From contig CP136066.1 in the NCBI GenBank assembly GCA_032622095.1, positions 94,447,319 through 94,511,318 on the forward strand: a stretch of 64,000 bases of DNA. Direction: 5' to 3'. Position numbers and translations under genes: made by a program. Source of the stretch: Siphonodentalium dalli. Taxonomy: Eukaryota > Mollusca > Scaphopoda > Gadilida > Siphonodentaliidae. Below the pieces are notes generated by a model. It saw only the letters and a list, made by a program, of their open reading frames with translations. It made no database searches and was not told the DNA's origin. Positions 34,348-44,481 of the stretch are shown here, piece after piece. Positions within the stretch are counted from its first letter, which is position 1; every line of letters starts with the position of its first letter.

Positions 34348-34688
34348 CGAAAACCCTGTGCCAATGCATTCTCTTATATATGCGAGCCTCCCATAGGGAG
34401 CCTCGCATATATAAGAGAATGCTTTGGCCTAACGATATTTACCATTACCGTGTAATTGTGCATTCTCTTATATATGCGAGGCTCCCTATACAACCGCAAA
34501 AACTCTGTGACAACGCATTCTCTGATATATGCGAGCCTCCCATATGGAGCCTCGCATATATATATAAGAGAATGCATTGGCCTAACAATATTTACCATGA
34601 CCTTGTAATTGTGCATTCTCTTATATATGCGAGGCTCCCTATTGGAGACTTTGCGTCTATAACAAAATGTATTGGCACAGGGTTTTCG
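34348..34688. mobile_element. Family F paired-palindrome element, variant
   Basis: The termini CGAAAACCCTGTGCC and its reverse complement enclose two 65-75 bp palindromes (34361-34428; 34513-34581) and two half-palindromes (about 34450-34480 and 34610-34640). All are built on ATTCTCTTATATATGCGAG. Two internal segments (AACGATATTTACCATTACC; AACAATATTTACCATGACC) are tandem duplicates, so this looks like two partly fused elements. Open frames here are artefacts. Confidence 0.75.
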
Positions 34689-34850
34689 GAAACATATTCA
34701 GGAAGCTCCAATCATGGAAGGGTCAGGACAGTCTATCAAGACAGGTTCCACAGTTGTATAGCACAACTACAACCCTAACATCCAGTAAATCCACACCATA
34801 CTGCTGACGGGGTATATCCCAACCCAGACAAAATGTGAAGACATATACAG

Positions 34851-35012
34851 TAATGCTCTAATTAATCGACTCCTTAACCACAGCAGAATTATGGGTAACT
34901 TTTCAGGATTTAGTGAGAGCTTTCCGATGAATGGCAACAAGCCATATTTCCGACTAAATCCTGAAAAGTTACCCATAATTCTGCTGTTGTTAAGGAGACG
35001 ATTAATGTATTA
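34851..35012. mobile_element. Family C foldback MITE, copy 2
   Basis: Matches 9863-10026 along both arms (CTCCTTAACCACAGCAG; GGGTAACTTTTCAGGATTTA) and has the same TTACCATTCATCGGAAAGC-type loop in the opposite orientation. The ends read TAATGCTCTAATTAATCG and CGATTAATGTATTA. The inverted loop relative to copy 1 shows that the arms are interchangeable. Confidence 0.75.
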
Positions 35013-35435
35013 GTGTAGTGTAATGGTTTATTATTGTAAGGTCCGTACAGGTAATAGATTTATTGCTCTAAATATTGAAGAAACAGGTCCAGCAGAAATT
35101 GCACTATGGTGAACATCATATCCAGATAGTAATGCTTTCAGGAAAAGTGTACTGATAACACACTGTGTGCAACAGTGCAATAACATCCAACACAAGACAT
35201 ACTATACGTAGTTCGGACACTGTCGTTTCTGGAATGGTAAGATTGTCGTGGTTGATAATTTCGGCAATAATTGTTGAATTGTACATTCTTTTAGTGCGCA
35301 TATAGCGTATGGGTATTCACTTTTTAGGTTTTATTCATTGAAATTAGCACAATATGAATATTTACATAGCCAGTCTGTGTTACACTAACTCCCGTATGGT
35401 GATTGTTCAACTGCCAATTGGGTCAACCTGTTGAC

Positions 35436-35596
35436 ATAAGGATTAACTGTCATGTGGACTGTTTTTATGGAGATGTAACCGTGAGGTAAGTGGACATAAC
35501 TTGTGTAAAACCCGAAGGATTTTACATACAAGTTATGACCACTTACCTCACGGTTACATCTCCATAAAAATAGTCCACATGACAGTTAATCCTTAT
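35436..35596. mobile_element. Family L foldback MITE (161 bp)
   Basis: A near-perfect hairpin from ATAAGGATTAACTGTCA to its reverse complement TGACAGTTAATCCTTAT, with long arms containing TGTAACCGTGAGGTAAGTGG and a small loop near AACCCGAAGGATT. Only one copy in this window. The outer TA on each side may be a target duplication. Confidence 0.75.
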
Positions 35597-35706
35597 ATTT
35601 ATATACATTTAGCGAAAAAGCCACTTTTGTAAATGTATTTAAATCGAAAAGTGTATCGTGACAAAAACAGCCCAAAATACCCAATAGCACCCTTGGCAAA
35701 AGTTAA

Positions 35707-36175
35707 AGGTACTCAACCCGATAAAACTCCTCTCAATTACTATTTCAATGGCTTCGGGGGTCAAAAATATTTGATTCGAGTCGAGGAAGTCACCCATCAA
35801 AGCTCAGATTTGTTAGATATCGATTTTAGAAATCTATTATTTTTCTTTATCGGGAATACTATCTGGCCCAGAACTCAGTCAAAATTGCGTTAAAATTACC
35901 ACTTGATTTTAGAGTTATTCATCCTTATCTGTTTGAATAGATTTGGAGTACACATCCAGAGCAGATTACGGCAGTTATTAGTACTCATCTCGAGAACATA
36001 ACAAATTTGAAAAATCAATATCTAATAACTTTGAGCTTTGTTTGATGGGTTCCTCGACTCGAATCAAATATTTTTTACCCCCAAAGCCAAAGAAATAGTA
36101 ATATAGGACCCTCTGATCGGATTGTTGTTGTTGGAATCTGTTGAGATGGGGACCCTCTTTACGGGTTGAGTACCT
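35707..36175. mobile_element. Family A MITE, copy 3 (both halves inverted)
   Basis: TTAA flanks both sides (35703-35706; 36176-36179). Both ends carry the right-terminal sequence (AGGTACTCAACCCGATAA at left; GGGTTGAGTACCT at right). The TTGATTCGAGTCGAGGA block at about 35771 recurs reversed at about 36052. So this copy is a head-to-head composite rather than a simple element. Confidence 0.75.
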
Positions 36176-36184
36176 TTAATAGGA

Positions 36185-36860
36185 ACAATTTCTCTTCATA
36201 TTGAAACCCGATGATGTATTAAGTCAATCCTGCGCGAGTCCAAATGCGCCCAAAACATTACGCGTTCGTCTTTCCAAACCCAATGACGTATCGATGGTGT
36301 TATGAGCTTGGTGTTATAAGGCGTTGCGCATTCACCGAGAAATAACTGCAACTAGCCACGTGGGCGCCGACCAATCAGAATGCTGGATTTAGTGATGACA
36401 ACACTTAGTGTGTAAATATATCGTAATAATGCAAAGATCTCGAGTGTAACACGAATAGGAAGTTACAAATTGGTGACCTAATCATACCTAATCACCAAAA
36501 GCGGTCAGCAGACTAATTGGGCGTGCTTTTCAAAGTTCAGCCGAATTGCATCTGAAGCCAGTTATTTATATCGATCACGTTATCGTAGCTGATAGTTTGG
36601 AAATCCTATATCGGTCTGACATAATGTCGTTATGAGCACATTTAGAGTAACCCGTTTCGAGATTTACACATAATGTACCCCAAAGACCACAGCACCGTAT
36701 CATCCAATAACACCCACTACATTCATTTCTTCAATGTTTTTTTTATTTCTTGTATGATGCGACCAATGAATATACTGTCTAGCACACTTCTAAATGTACT
36801 TTTTATTTTGTTAAACTTCCCTATTGTAAACTATAATCGGTGACTAAATTTGGCCAAGCA
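36185..36860. other. Unrecognised, locally less AT-rich DNA
   Basis: The part 36230-36400 contains CCAAT-like (GACCAATCAG) and E-box-like (CCACGTGG) sequences in a GC-richer context, so a regulatory role is possible but unsupported. No coding region. Confidence 0.3.
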
Positions 36861-36866
36861 TTTGAA

Positions 36867-37100
36867 CCCTTTCTATATTAAATACTCACTAACGAGTAGT
36901 TCCCATATAGGACATGCTTATGTCGTTTGTTGAACTTATTATCTAAACGTTTCCTTCCAATAAATACTTCTGCACTTGTATTATCTTTTTGTCAAACTGT
37001 CGTCTGCTCATTTTACTTGAACATCCCACCAAATATATAATAGACTATTCCAATGAATACTTTTAAACTGAATGGGAGAATTCATTTAGTATAGAAAGGG
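36867..37100. mobile_element. Family E piggyBac-like MITE, copy 3
   Basis: CCCTTTCTATATTAAATAC at the left and TTTAGTATAGAAAGGG at the right. Flanks are TGAA on the left (one change from TTAA) and TTAA on the right (37101-37104). The interior aligns with copies 1 and 2 but is more diverged. Confidence 0.75.
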
Positions 37101-37427
37101 TTAAGTTCCCCCGTGAACTCGTAGCAATCAGCAACAGACGAGAAACGATGCATATTATCCTCTGGCCTATAATGAATAAATGAATAATTTCTCCTCATTG
37201 TGTGTAATTAAAATGCCTTGTATGGACGTTCCTTGTAGATTAATCACTGGCGGCCATTGACCAGAGAGGCGAAAACCTGTTAATTAATCGGAATATACCA
37301 GGACCCTCGCACTCTGCTTCAAGAGATATACCACCTGGTTTCAAGTTTTTCTAATATAAAACAATGCTACTACGATAATCGTGGTTTTATACATCTCTAA
37401 TATCCTCCATAATTAAGAGTTGTTTAA

Positions 37428-37878
37428 AGGTGCATAATCCGAACTAACGCTCCCAAATTACTATTACTTTGTCTTGGGGGGGGGGGGGGTAACAGATATT
37501 TGATTCGAGTCGAGGAACCCACCCATCAAAGGTCAGAGTGTTCGATTTTTGAAATCTATTATTTTTCAGCATTGGGTACTTTTTGGCGGCCTGGAAAAAA
37601 GTCGACAATCCGACGGTCTCGGACCAAATTGCCGATGAAGATAGATAACTCTAATATCAAGTGGCTTTGGATGTTACATATTTGACAATCCGGCCAAATT
37701 TCGTTGAACAAAATGTTGATAAATAACAGGTTTTGTGAAATTTTACACTATAGTTGACTGTGGTTAGCATTATTTTTGGGCAATTAATCGATTCTGATAA
37801 CAGAAGCGGCATTTCAAAACAATGTTGCTGTTGATGGTATCTGATGATATGGGGAACATCGAATAGGATTGAGTACCT
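37428..37878 (+). mobile_element. Family A MITE, copy 4
   Basis: Complete copy flanked by exact TTAA on both sides (37424-37427; 37879-37882). The left end is AGGTGCATAATCCGAAC, the right end GGATTGAGTACCT. A poly-G run (37478-37488) replaces part of the TTTGGCTTCGGGGGTA region, which suggests the G runs grow from this GGGG motif. Confidence 0.82.
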
Positions 37879-37884
37879 TTAATA

Positions 37885-38283
37885 CAAAACATATATACAT
37901 AGGATCATAGACACAGGACGGTCAACATATTTACAAGATGTTGTGCCAACAATCTACCATATATCTATGGTGATATATAGTTCGCAAATGTCCGTGATGC
38001 ATGGCGCGAAGCACTACGGTGTCAACTAATTACATGGCAATATTTTTCAGAAACTTTATCTTATAGAATTGAAGATGAATCGTCAAACATTTTGATTCAT
38101 TGAAAGCAAGAGCACTAATCTAGTTAAAATATTGGTGTATTTTGCGGCAAACAATACTACAAAGAGCAATAATTTCAAAAGAATATCCATTTCTTCACCA
38201 ACGTGAATTTAAATACACCAGTGAGTGCAAATAATATTAGTTTTCTGTTTCGTGATTTTCACGAGGTTTCAACTACGGGTTGA
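37885..38283. other. Unrecognised AT-rich DNA
   Basis: Spacer between family A and family J elements. No repeat or coding signal recognised. Confidence 0.35.
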
Positions 38284-38288
38284 TTTAA

Positions 38289-38585
38289 ATGGGTACTGTA
38301 CACCAAATCCGACCATTTATAGGACCATCTACTTTTTTACTCAACATAATATATGCAACAAATGAATGAATTTTAGCCATGGATTAGTGCAGAATATACG
38401 CATATGCTCTATGGACGATATGTAAACAACATGGTACATGCATGTAATTATGAATCCAGTCATAAATTTATTTTCATTATAATTACCGTGTTGTTTGCAT
38501 CATTCATATATGGAGCATATGAGTGTATTTTGCACTTGAGGAGATGGCCCCGTAAATGTCCGGATTTAGCGTATACAGTACCCCT
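38289..38585. mobile_element. Family J MITE, solo copy
   Basis: TTAA flanks (38285-38288; 38586-38589) enclose ends ATGGGTACTGTACACC and GTATACAGTACCCCT. Interior landmarks are ATAGGACCATCTAC at the left, TTTTCATTATAATTACCG in the middle and GAGATGGCCCCGTAAA at the right. The split, nested copy at 43906-44647 shares them. Non-coding. Confidence 0.75.
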
Positions 38586-38639
38586 TTAATTTAGTTTTTA
38601 GAAATATTACTTTTATGTTCAGATCATGTCACCTTAATC

Positions 38640-38932
38640 TGATGATAGGCCGCAGTAGCAGAGACCGAAGAAAGTACTTTTTCACCCAGAGAATCCGACC
38701 TGTGGAATGCCCGTTCTGGCCAAATATTTAACGCCGAATCCTTGGACCAATTTAAGGAATTGGTGGACTATCATTTCACCAATATAAAGTATCAAACAGA
38801 CTTCACATGAACATGTTAATCAATTGTTATTGTAAAATATGTAAGCAGCGAAACAAAAAGTCGGTCAGACTCGTTCCGTGAAATATATGATATGATGATA
38901 TGATATATGATATATAATCTCCCTTAGTATTT
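38640..38932 (+). pseudogene. LINE 3' end: C-terminus of reverse transcriptase ORF, broken
   Basis: Reading from about 38650, one frame gives RRKYFFTQRI and, after a frameshift near 38692, another gives DLWNARSGQIFNAESLDQFK ending with a stop near 38810. This RRK-YFF-R-LWN-LP-SL-FK pattern is the usual C-terminal tail of CR1/L2-like LINE polymerases. The following 120 bases end in GATATGATGATATGATATATG, a simple-repeat tail as expected for this LINE class. Only the last 60 codons are present. Confidence 0.65.
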
Positions 38933-38970
38933 CAACAGTACTCATGGTTCAGAAAAGATGTTTAGTTTAT

Positions 38971-39003
<33 letters not shown>
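38971..39003. repeat. (GATA)n microsatellite, LINE tail
   Basis: Eight GATA units directly adjoin the 3' end of the minus-strand LINE that follows. The related plus-strand LINE at 40926-41545 also ends in TATCTATCTATC, so the microsatellite is best read as the LINE's own tail. Confidence 0.85.
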
Positions 39004-39445
39004 GTATTGACAGATTCGCCTACTCGAGGCCGATGTCAAAACAATTACACAAATAAAATAAAATGTGATTATGACATTGTGTTCTTCGGTTGCTATCTCT
39101 ATTCCACACTTTTTGCAATTTCTTCACCAGCGGGTACATTATGTTGTTTATGTCTGCCTTTTTCTCAATTTCTAAACTATGGTAGTACGGTTACCTATCC
39201 GAAGCTTTGTGGAAGATAGCATAACGGCAAAATGTTTACCGAGGTTCAAATAAGGTTCTATCTGGTATTTTATTTTTGCTCTTCTATAAGTTCGCAACTT
39301 GTTTGTTCCTCATATTTCTCGTTTTTTAATATATCTCGTCTGAAACAGCATACATGCATATGATAATTTTTTAAGTTATCACAAATTTTTCGAATTGATT
39401 TCAAGGCTTTATTATCACTTTGGAAAATGTCTTTATATTTAGGGA
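39004..39445 (-). pseudogene. LINE 3' end (family M), minus strand copy
   Basis: The reverse strand encodes, with stops and shifts, NKALKSIRKICDNLK near 39410-39370, the block also present at 50.1 kb, and then a 3' untranslated part ending GACATCGGCCTCGAGTAGG before the GATA tail. It corresponds to the extreme C-terminal domain and 3' end of a LINE. It is 5' truncated and non-functional. Confidence 0.65.
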
Positions 39446-39561
39446 CCAAGCCATATGTTTTATATTATGAATGCAGTTGAGTGGTATAAAATATTTGAAA
39501 AAAATGAGAAACAGAGATGTCTGTTAGGGCGGACAAATGTGTCCAATCAACGCCATCTTAA

Positions 39562-40020
39562 AGATGCTTTATCCGAAATAACGCTCCCAAATTACTATTT
39601 ATTTGCCTGCGATTGTAAAAAATATTTGATTCGAGTTGAGGAACCCACCCATAAAAGCTCAGAGTGATCAGATATAGATTTTTGAAGTTTATTATTTCTC
39701 GAGATGTGCAATTATTTGTGGCCCAGAAAAACGTCGTCAAAAGGACGGTCTCGGACAAAATATCGGATGAAGATGGATAACTCTACAATCAAGTGACAAT
39801 ACGGCCAAATTTCGTGATACTCAAGTGATAATACGGCCATATTTCGTTGAACAAAATGTTGATAAATAACACGTTTTGAGAAATTTGATACCATAGTTGA
39901 CAGTGGTTAGCATTATTTTGTTGCAATTAATCGATTCTGATAACTAAAGCGTATTTTGAAGAAATGGTGTTGTTGTTGTATCTTGATGATATGGGGACAG
40001 TCTGATCGGATTGAGTACCT
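39562..40020 (+). mobile_element. Family A MITE, copy 5
   Basis: Complete copy with exact TTAA on both sides (39558-39561; 40021-40024). The left end is AGATGCTTTATCCGAAAT, the right end GATCGGATTGAGTACCT. Length 459 bp. Together with copy 4 it defines the family's full length. Confidence 0.82.
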
Positions 40021-40024
40021 TTAA

Positions 40025-40500
40025 CCACATTGACATCTACAATGTCACCAGCGGCTCACCGGGCGAAGAAGATGATGGGTATCCTATTTGTCTGTTCACG
40101 ACTGCGTGAAACGGAAAGACGATAATGGCTGCTGGGTTGTGGGTGCTTGACCAAGTTGACCCACATCAATGCTGTTCAGAAGGCACCTATATATGCGTCG
40201 GTGATAAATGTGATAGCAGATACCAATCACCTTTGATTGGTGGGAAATTCGATCGAATGGAACCTTAACCACGGATACTCTTCAATCTATGCACGTGTGA
40301 CATTAGTCACCCTATTCCATCTGAATGGGACTTAATAGCTAGGCGGATGGACAGTAGTAATTTGCCGGCAGCCATGTGCGGATAGGTAATTATTCCGCAC
40401 TGAAAAATGGCTTCCGTCATAAAGTTAATTATGAAACAAGATTCTGGAAAGGGGAATTCCATTAAAGTGTTGCTAATTTCGATCTCTGTTTACAGCTTCT
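40025..40500. other. Unrecognised DNA, somewhat GC-richer
   Basis: No repeat copies noticed. A pyrimidine-rich stretch ending TCTGTTTACAG at 40496 would fit a splice acceptor for the open segment that follows, but this is unverified. Confidence 0.3.
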
Positions 40501-40509
40501 CGAGTGTCA

Positions 40510-40790
40510 CAGACAACACACAGGTGGCTTCTTACTGATGACGTGACGTCATATATCTCCGTCAAGTCCCATTTTAGAATCGACCAGTGGCAATATGATT
40601 TTGACGTCGAAGAAATTAAAAGGGCAGACCTGTCACCTGGGAAGACCACACAGACAACACACAGGTGGCTTCTTACTGATGACGTGACGTCATATATCTC
40701 CATCAATTTCCATTTTAGAATCGACCAGTGGCAATATGATTTTTACGTCGAAGAAATTAAAAAGCCTGGGAAGACCACACATAGGCTACA
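40510..40790 (+). repeat. 141-bp tandem duplication with open reading frame
   Basis: Two nearly identical units (starting AGACAACACACAGGTGGC at 40511 and 40652) keep one frame open from 40504 to 40797. Each encodes the residues HRWLLTDDVTSYIS and FRIDQWQYDF. A third, partial unit is at 41545-41680, after the LINE copy. The period is a multiple of 3, so the duplication is in frame. I do not recognise the peptide. A duplicated exon or a repeat that happens to stay open are both possible. Confidence 0.6.
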
Positions 40791-40925
40791 TTTCTGAATC
40801 AGATCCACATTCCTCATCTGTACCGCTATGTCCAGCGATGAATTTGTCATCCTTGAACATGAATCAGTGAGACTCGGCATTCCAAAATTAAATGAAATTG
40901 TTCCCAATGCCATAAATAAATGACA

Positions 40926-41545
40926 TTAAATCAAATTGAAAGAAAGCGACATAGAGAATTATAAAACAGATATTTTCAACGATGACAAATGTTCGGGTGC
41001 GAATAAGTTAAGGACGTACCGTGTAGTCAAACAACATTACACACAAGAACCTTATCTTAATATTGTCCAGAATATCGACACAAAGATTATGTTTTGTAAA
41101 CTAACAATTAGTAATCATAACTTGGAAATTGAAAATGGTCGCCATAAACAGCCAAACGTGTCACTTGATGACAGAATTTGTAGGAATGTAACATGGAGGT
41201 TGAGAATGAAGAACACTTCCTTATGCGCTGCAACACATATGATAAGATGCGTAAACACTGCTATTGTGAGATAGGGATGACGAGTGATAATTTTATTGGT
41301 TTGAATGATAGCCAAAAATTGCAATACATAATGCAAAACAACGAGCCTCAAACATGCAACATAATCTGCAACATGGTCCGGACATTTTTCAAATAAAGGT
41401 CAAATCTACTGATATAATAATGAAATAGTTACTATAGTATATATGTTATGTTGAATCATTGTTGACATTGTTATATATATTTGTTATTTTGACATCGGTC
41501 TCGTGTGGACGTTTTATGTCATTAAACTATATATCTATCTATCAA
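40926..41545 (+). pseudogene. LINE 3' end (family M), plus strand copy
   Basis: The frame 40936-41274 encodes ESDIENYKTDIFNDD and NKLRTYRVVKQHY, then IENGRHKQPN and RICRN. An overlapping frame (41193-41396) continues with VENEEHFLMRCNTYDKMRK. This order, ending in a cysteine/histidine region with EEHF-L-C-Y, is the C-terminal domain of many invertebrate LINE proteins. A frame change near 41195 breaks it. The 3' end carries GACATCGGTCTCGTGTGG and stops in TATCTATCTATC. Related copies: 39004-39445 and 49530-50255. Confidence 0.75.
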
Positions 41546-41685
41546 CACACATGTGGCTTCTTACTGATGGCTTGACGTCATATATCTCCATCAATTCCAA
41601 TTTTAGAATCTACCAGTGGCAATATGGTTTTGACGGCGAAGAAATTAAAAGGGCAGACCTGTCACCAAGGAAGGGTAAAATATTA
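41545..41685 (+). repeat. Third copy of the 141-bp unit, 5' truncated
   Basis: It starts AACACACATGTGGCTTC directly after the LINE's TATC tail and runs to CCTGTCACCAAGGAAGGG. The join suggests that the LINE inserted inside an array of this unit, with loss of the unit's first bases. The frame remains open through GCAATATGGTTTTGACGG. Confidence 0.65.
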
Positions 41686-41844
41686 TTATTATCAGACAGG
41701 TACTGAGATACTTAAATTCCGTCACAACATTCTGAAACCATGCATGATGTAACTGTATATTGTCTCGATATCCGTAGACGTTATGGTGTCTGCTATACGT
41801 TTTGAAGTATAAACAACAGACTCGCACACAGACGCAGCATTTTA

Positions 41845-42687
41845 CCAAACTCCATGCAGGGTTTACCTCCCTTGATGATTCGGTAATACCGCTGCTACCG
41901 GCGACATTTTACCCACATTTGGTGGACTTCCGCGATATAAATATATATACTAAGCGATCAGAGCAACATATTGGCCTTATTAAGTACACAAAATATCGAA
42001 CAAAATTTGTGTTATTTCGTACTTTAAGTTTGGAAAGTCCCTCTGGAACTAAAAAACTATATTGCGAAACGGTGTGATTTGGTTCTCCGATTATTTTTAG
42101 CAACAAACAATTCTAAACGCACATTCATTGCATGTCAAATACAAGAGTTCTAATTTGCTGCCATTTTGCTAATGGGCGTGCGAAATTGTCAACAAAACTA
42201 CCGCTCTAATTCTCCATTCTGTCACTTAGTTTTTAGTGCGGGAATTGTTCTCAAACCACATAGGAAATTTGACTTTTGTCGATCGAGGTTTCGCCATTTT
42301 GTCTGGAAAAACCTGTGCTAAATATAGAAAACCACAGACTAGTACCCAAACTCCATACAGCGCCCTCTACGATATCACTGCGATATAGCACTGCCACAAA
42401 GATGGTACTTTGCAGACGATAAATCTATTTTTACATATCGTCGCGGAACAATATTTAGTCACCTATTATCTTGTTTTGACCACCAAATTTTTTTAAAGTT
42501 TGCAATAATGGTAATTCTTTCGGTATTGATAAGAACAATATGAACTGAGCCAGACATAGACAATTTTAATCCTAAAACATGAGAACTAAAAACACGTAAG
42601 AAATCCTTACCAATTAATGTCATTATGGCAGTGGTATCTCAGCGGAGCGATGGGAGATAACTCTGCCTGGAGTTTGACTAGTACCTA
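41845..42687. repeat. Family G modules, rearranged copy
   Basis: 41845-41980 and 42010-42110 match 17745-17895 and 18378-18460 in the same orientation, whereas 42340-42680 matches 17380-17735 in reverse. The order and orientation of the modules therefore differ between loci. A foldback element (42688-43209) then interrupts module sequence that resumes at 43212 (GTCGGTGACAGAGTCAGACAGG). Confidence 0.6.
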
Positions 42688-43209
42688 CACTCTTAGAACA
42701 AATGTGTATAAATACTACACAATATGTGTTACATTTGATCTTAAACAAAATTGTGTAGAAATGCAACATGACATAAAGTGTCGGTGGAATTTTCTCAACG
42801 TTGAATATGAGTGAATATGTGAGTCTATTATATTTAATATATGAGATATTTTCTATTTGAGACATAAACCTCGTAAAAGCTGCCATAATAAAATATTGGC
42901 AGCTGCTTTAAAACTTTGTGCTACACAATTATGTGTTGTTCAGTTTTTACACAAACATAGTGTATAACAAAGTTTAAACCTGCTGCCAATTGTCTGTTAT
43001 GTGGTAGCCTTTACGAGTTCTGTGTATCCAATAGAACACATTTCATCTAATAACTATGATACACTCACATATTCAATCATATTCAACGTTGATGATATTC
43101 CACCGACATATTTAATAATTATATGTCATGTGTCATTTCTACACAATTTTGTTTAAGATCAAATGTAACACAATTGGTGTAGTATTTATACACATTTGTT
43201 CTAAGAGTG
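42688..43209. mobile_element. Family H foldback element, TA-flanked (522 bp)
   Basis: TA dinucleotides flank it (42686-42687; 43210-43211). The ends CACTCTTAGAACAAATG and CATTTGTTCTAAGAGTG are perfect inverted repeats, and the symmetry continues through most of the element (for example TACACAATATGTGTTACATT against its counterpart near 43170). TA target plus long arms fits a Tc1/mariner-type foldback. It splits family G sequence, so it is younger than that repeat. No transposase. Confidence 0.8.
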
Positions 43210-43330
43210 TAGTCGGTGACAGAGTCAGACAGGAAGTATGACTGGTGCCCTCTAGTAGAGATTGGCATTTCACAAGAGCCGGGCTGTCGCCTGGTGCATA
43301 CACCATGTGACATACCCACCCCCGATCAAG

Positions 43331-43677
43331 TGGTCCTGCTGAATTGCTATGATGTCGGTAGTGCATACTGATGCCGTGACAAAAAAGTACCGGTGTTTTG
43401 TCTAAAGATGTCATTTTAGCGGTGTATGCTAATCCGAGCGATTTTAGGAAAAACCAGTGTCTGTACGACAAATTAATTAATATATATATTTAAAAAAAAT
43501 AAAATAATGGCTGCGAATAGCCATCTTGAATATAGCCGATTTTCAACAACTAATACCACCAGCATTAAAATATTTCGCAATATATATGTGTTTGAATGCT
43601 TGACACACATACACAAAATAACAGTACTGCATCAGTTTGCCATAACAATTTTACATCATAGCAATTCAGCAGGACCA
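43331..43677. mobile_element. Family I element with 24-bp perfect inverted ends
   Basis: The first 24 bases (TGGTCCTGCTGAATTGCT...) are the exact reverse complement of 43654-43677. The interior contains GTGTATGCTAATCCGAGC and the AT-rich TTAATTAATATATATATT. Diverged relatives start at 25681 and 60847, and another end-like piece (CAGCAGGACCCACC) is at 43862. No coding content. The target duplication is unclear. Confidence 0.68.
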
Positions 43678-44088
43678 GCCGCCATCATAGCACATCGGTA
43701 GGACAAATAGGTGATACCACCTTGCGTGGGCATAACCATTTAGAGGAAGAAGAAATAACTCTGAATTGATAATGCAGAAAACAACAATATAAACTCTCCG
43801 CCCAACTTTCCGGGTAACTTTGCAAGGAGAATAAAATAACAACTGCACACGTCACAGAATTCAGCAGGACCCACCAACATATAATAGCAAATAAGCACCA
43901 CGTAAAGGGGACTATACACTAAATCCGGCCGTTTATGGGACCATCTGCTATTATACTCAACATAATGTATGAAACAAAATTACAAATGGACCGTGCATGG
44001 ACCCGTGCATGAGAGCAAAATACACTCATGTACTTTATGAACGACATAGTAATTATAATGAAAATAAGTTTATGGCTCGAGTCATTAA

Positions 44089-44481
44089 CCCATTACCCAA
44101 CAAACCGGCCAAAACCGGCCAAATAAAGCTTCAACAGCCTAAAATATCTTCGGTCTGTCTCAATAGAACCATACAAATATGGATATCATTGGAACCGGCT
44201 CCTTGACCACATTCTGATAGTTACAGTTATGCCCTGTGCCAATGCATTCTCTTATATATGCGAGTCGACCATAGGTCGCCTCGCATATATAAGAGAATGC
44301 ATTGGCCTAAAAAAAAATCTTTTTTTAACACTTTTTACCATTTTTTCTTACATTCTTTAACAATTTTATAATTTTTAATGTGTTAAGCCAATGCATTCTC
44401 TTATATATGCGAGGCGACCTATGGTCGACTCGCATATATAAGAGAATGCATTGGCACAGGGCCCTTCTGTTGGGTAAAGGG
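44089..44481. mobile_element. Family K piggyBac-like element inside J, containing F
   Basis: Exact TTAA at both ends (44085-44088; 44482-44485) with termini CCCATTACCCAACA and TGTTGGGTAAAGGG. This is the piggyBac pattern of CCC ends on TTAA. Its centre holds a complete family F element (44231-44461), so K is the middle layer of a three-level nest. Apart from F only about 160 bp of K sequence remains, including the tandem AAACCGGCC/AAAACCGGCC. Confidence 0.72.
44231..44461. mobile_element. Family F paired-palindrome element, nested in K
   Basis: Ends CCCTGTGCCAATGC and GCATTGGCACAGGG. Two 67-bp perfect palindromes (44239-44305; 44392-44454) in inverted order flank a centre with poly-A/poly-T and CTTACATTCTTTAAC. 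It matches the copy at 16434-16798 closely, including the GACCATAGGTCGC loop of the palindromes. Confidence 0.78.

Noticed and set aside
34320..34778. 152-codon plus-strand frame with repeated LCQCILLYMRASHREPRIYKR-like peptides
   Set aside because: It translates the ATTCTCTTATATATGCGAG palindromes of family F; the same peptide appears at every F copy and on both strands.
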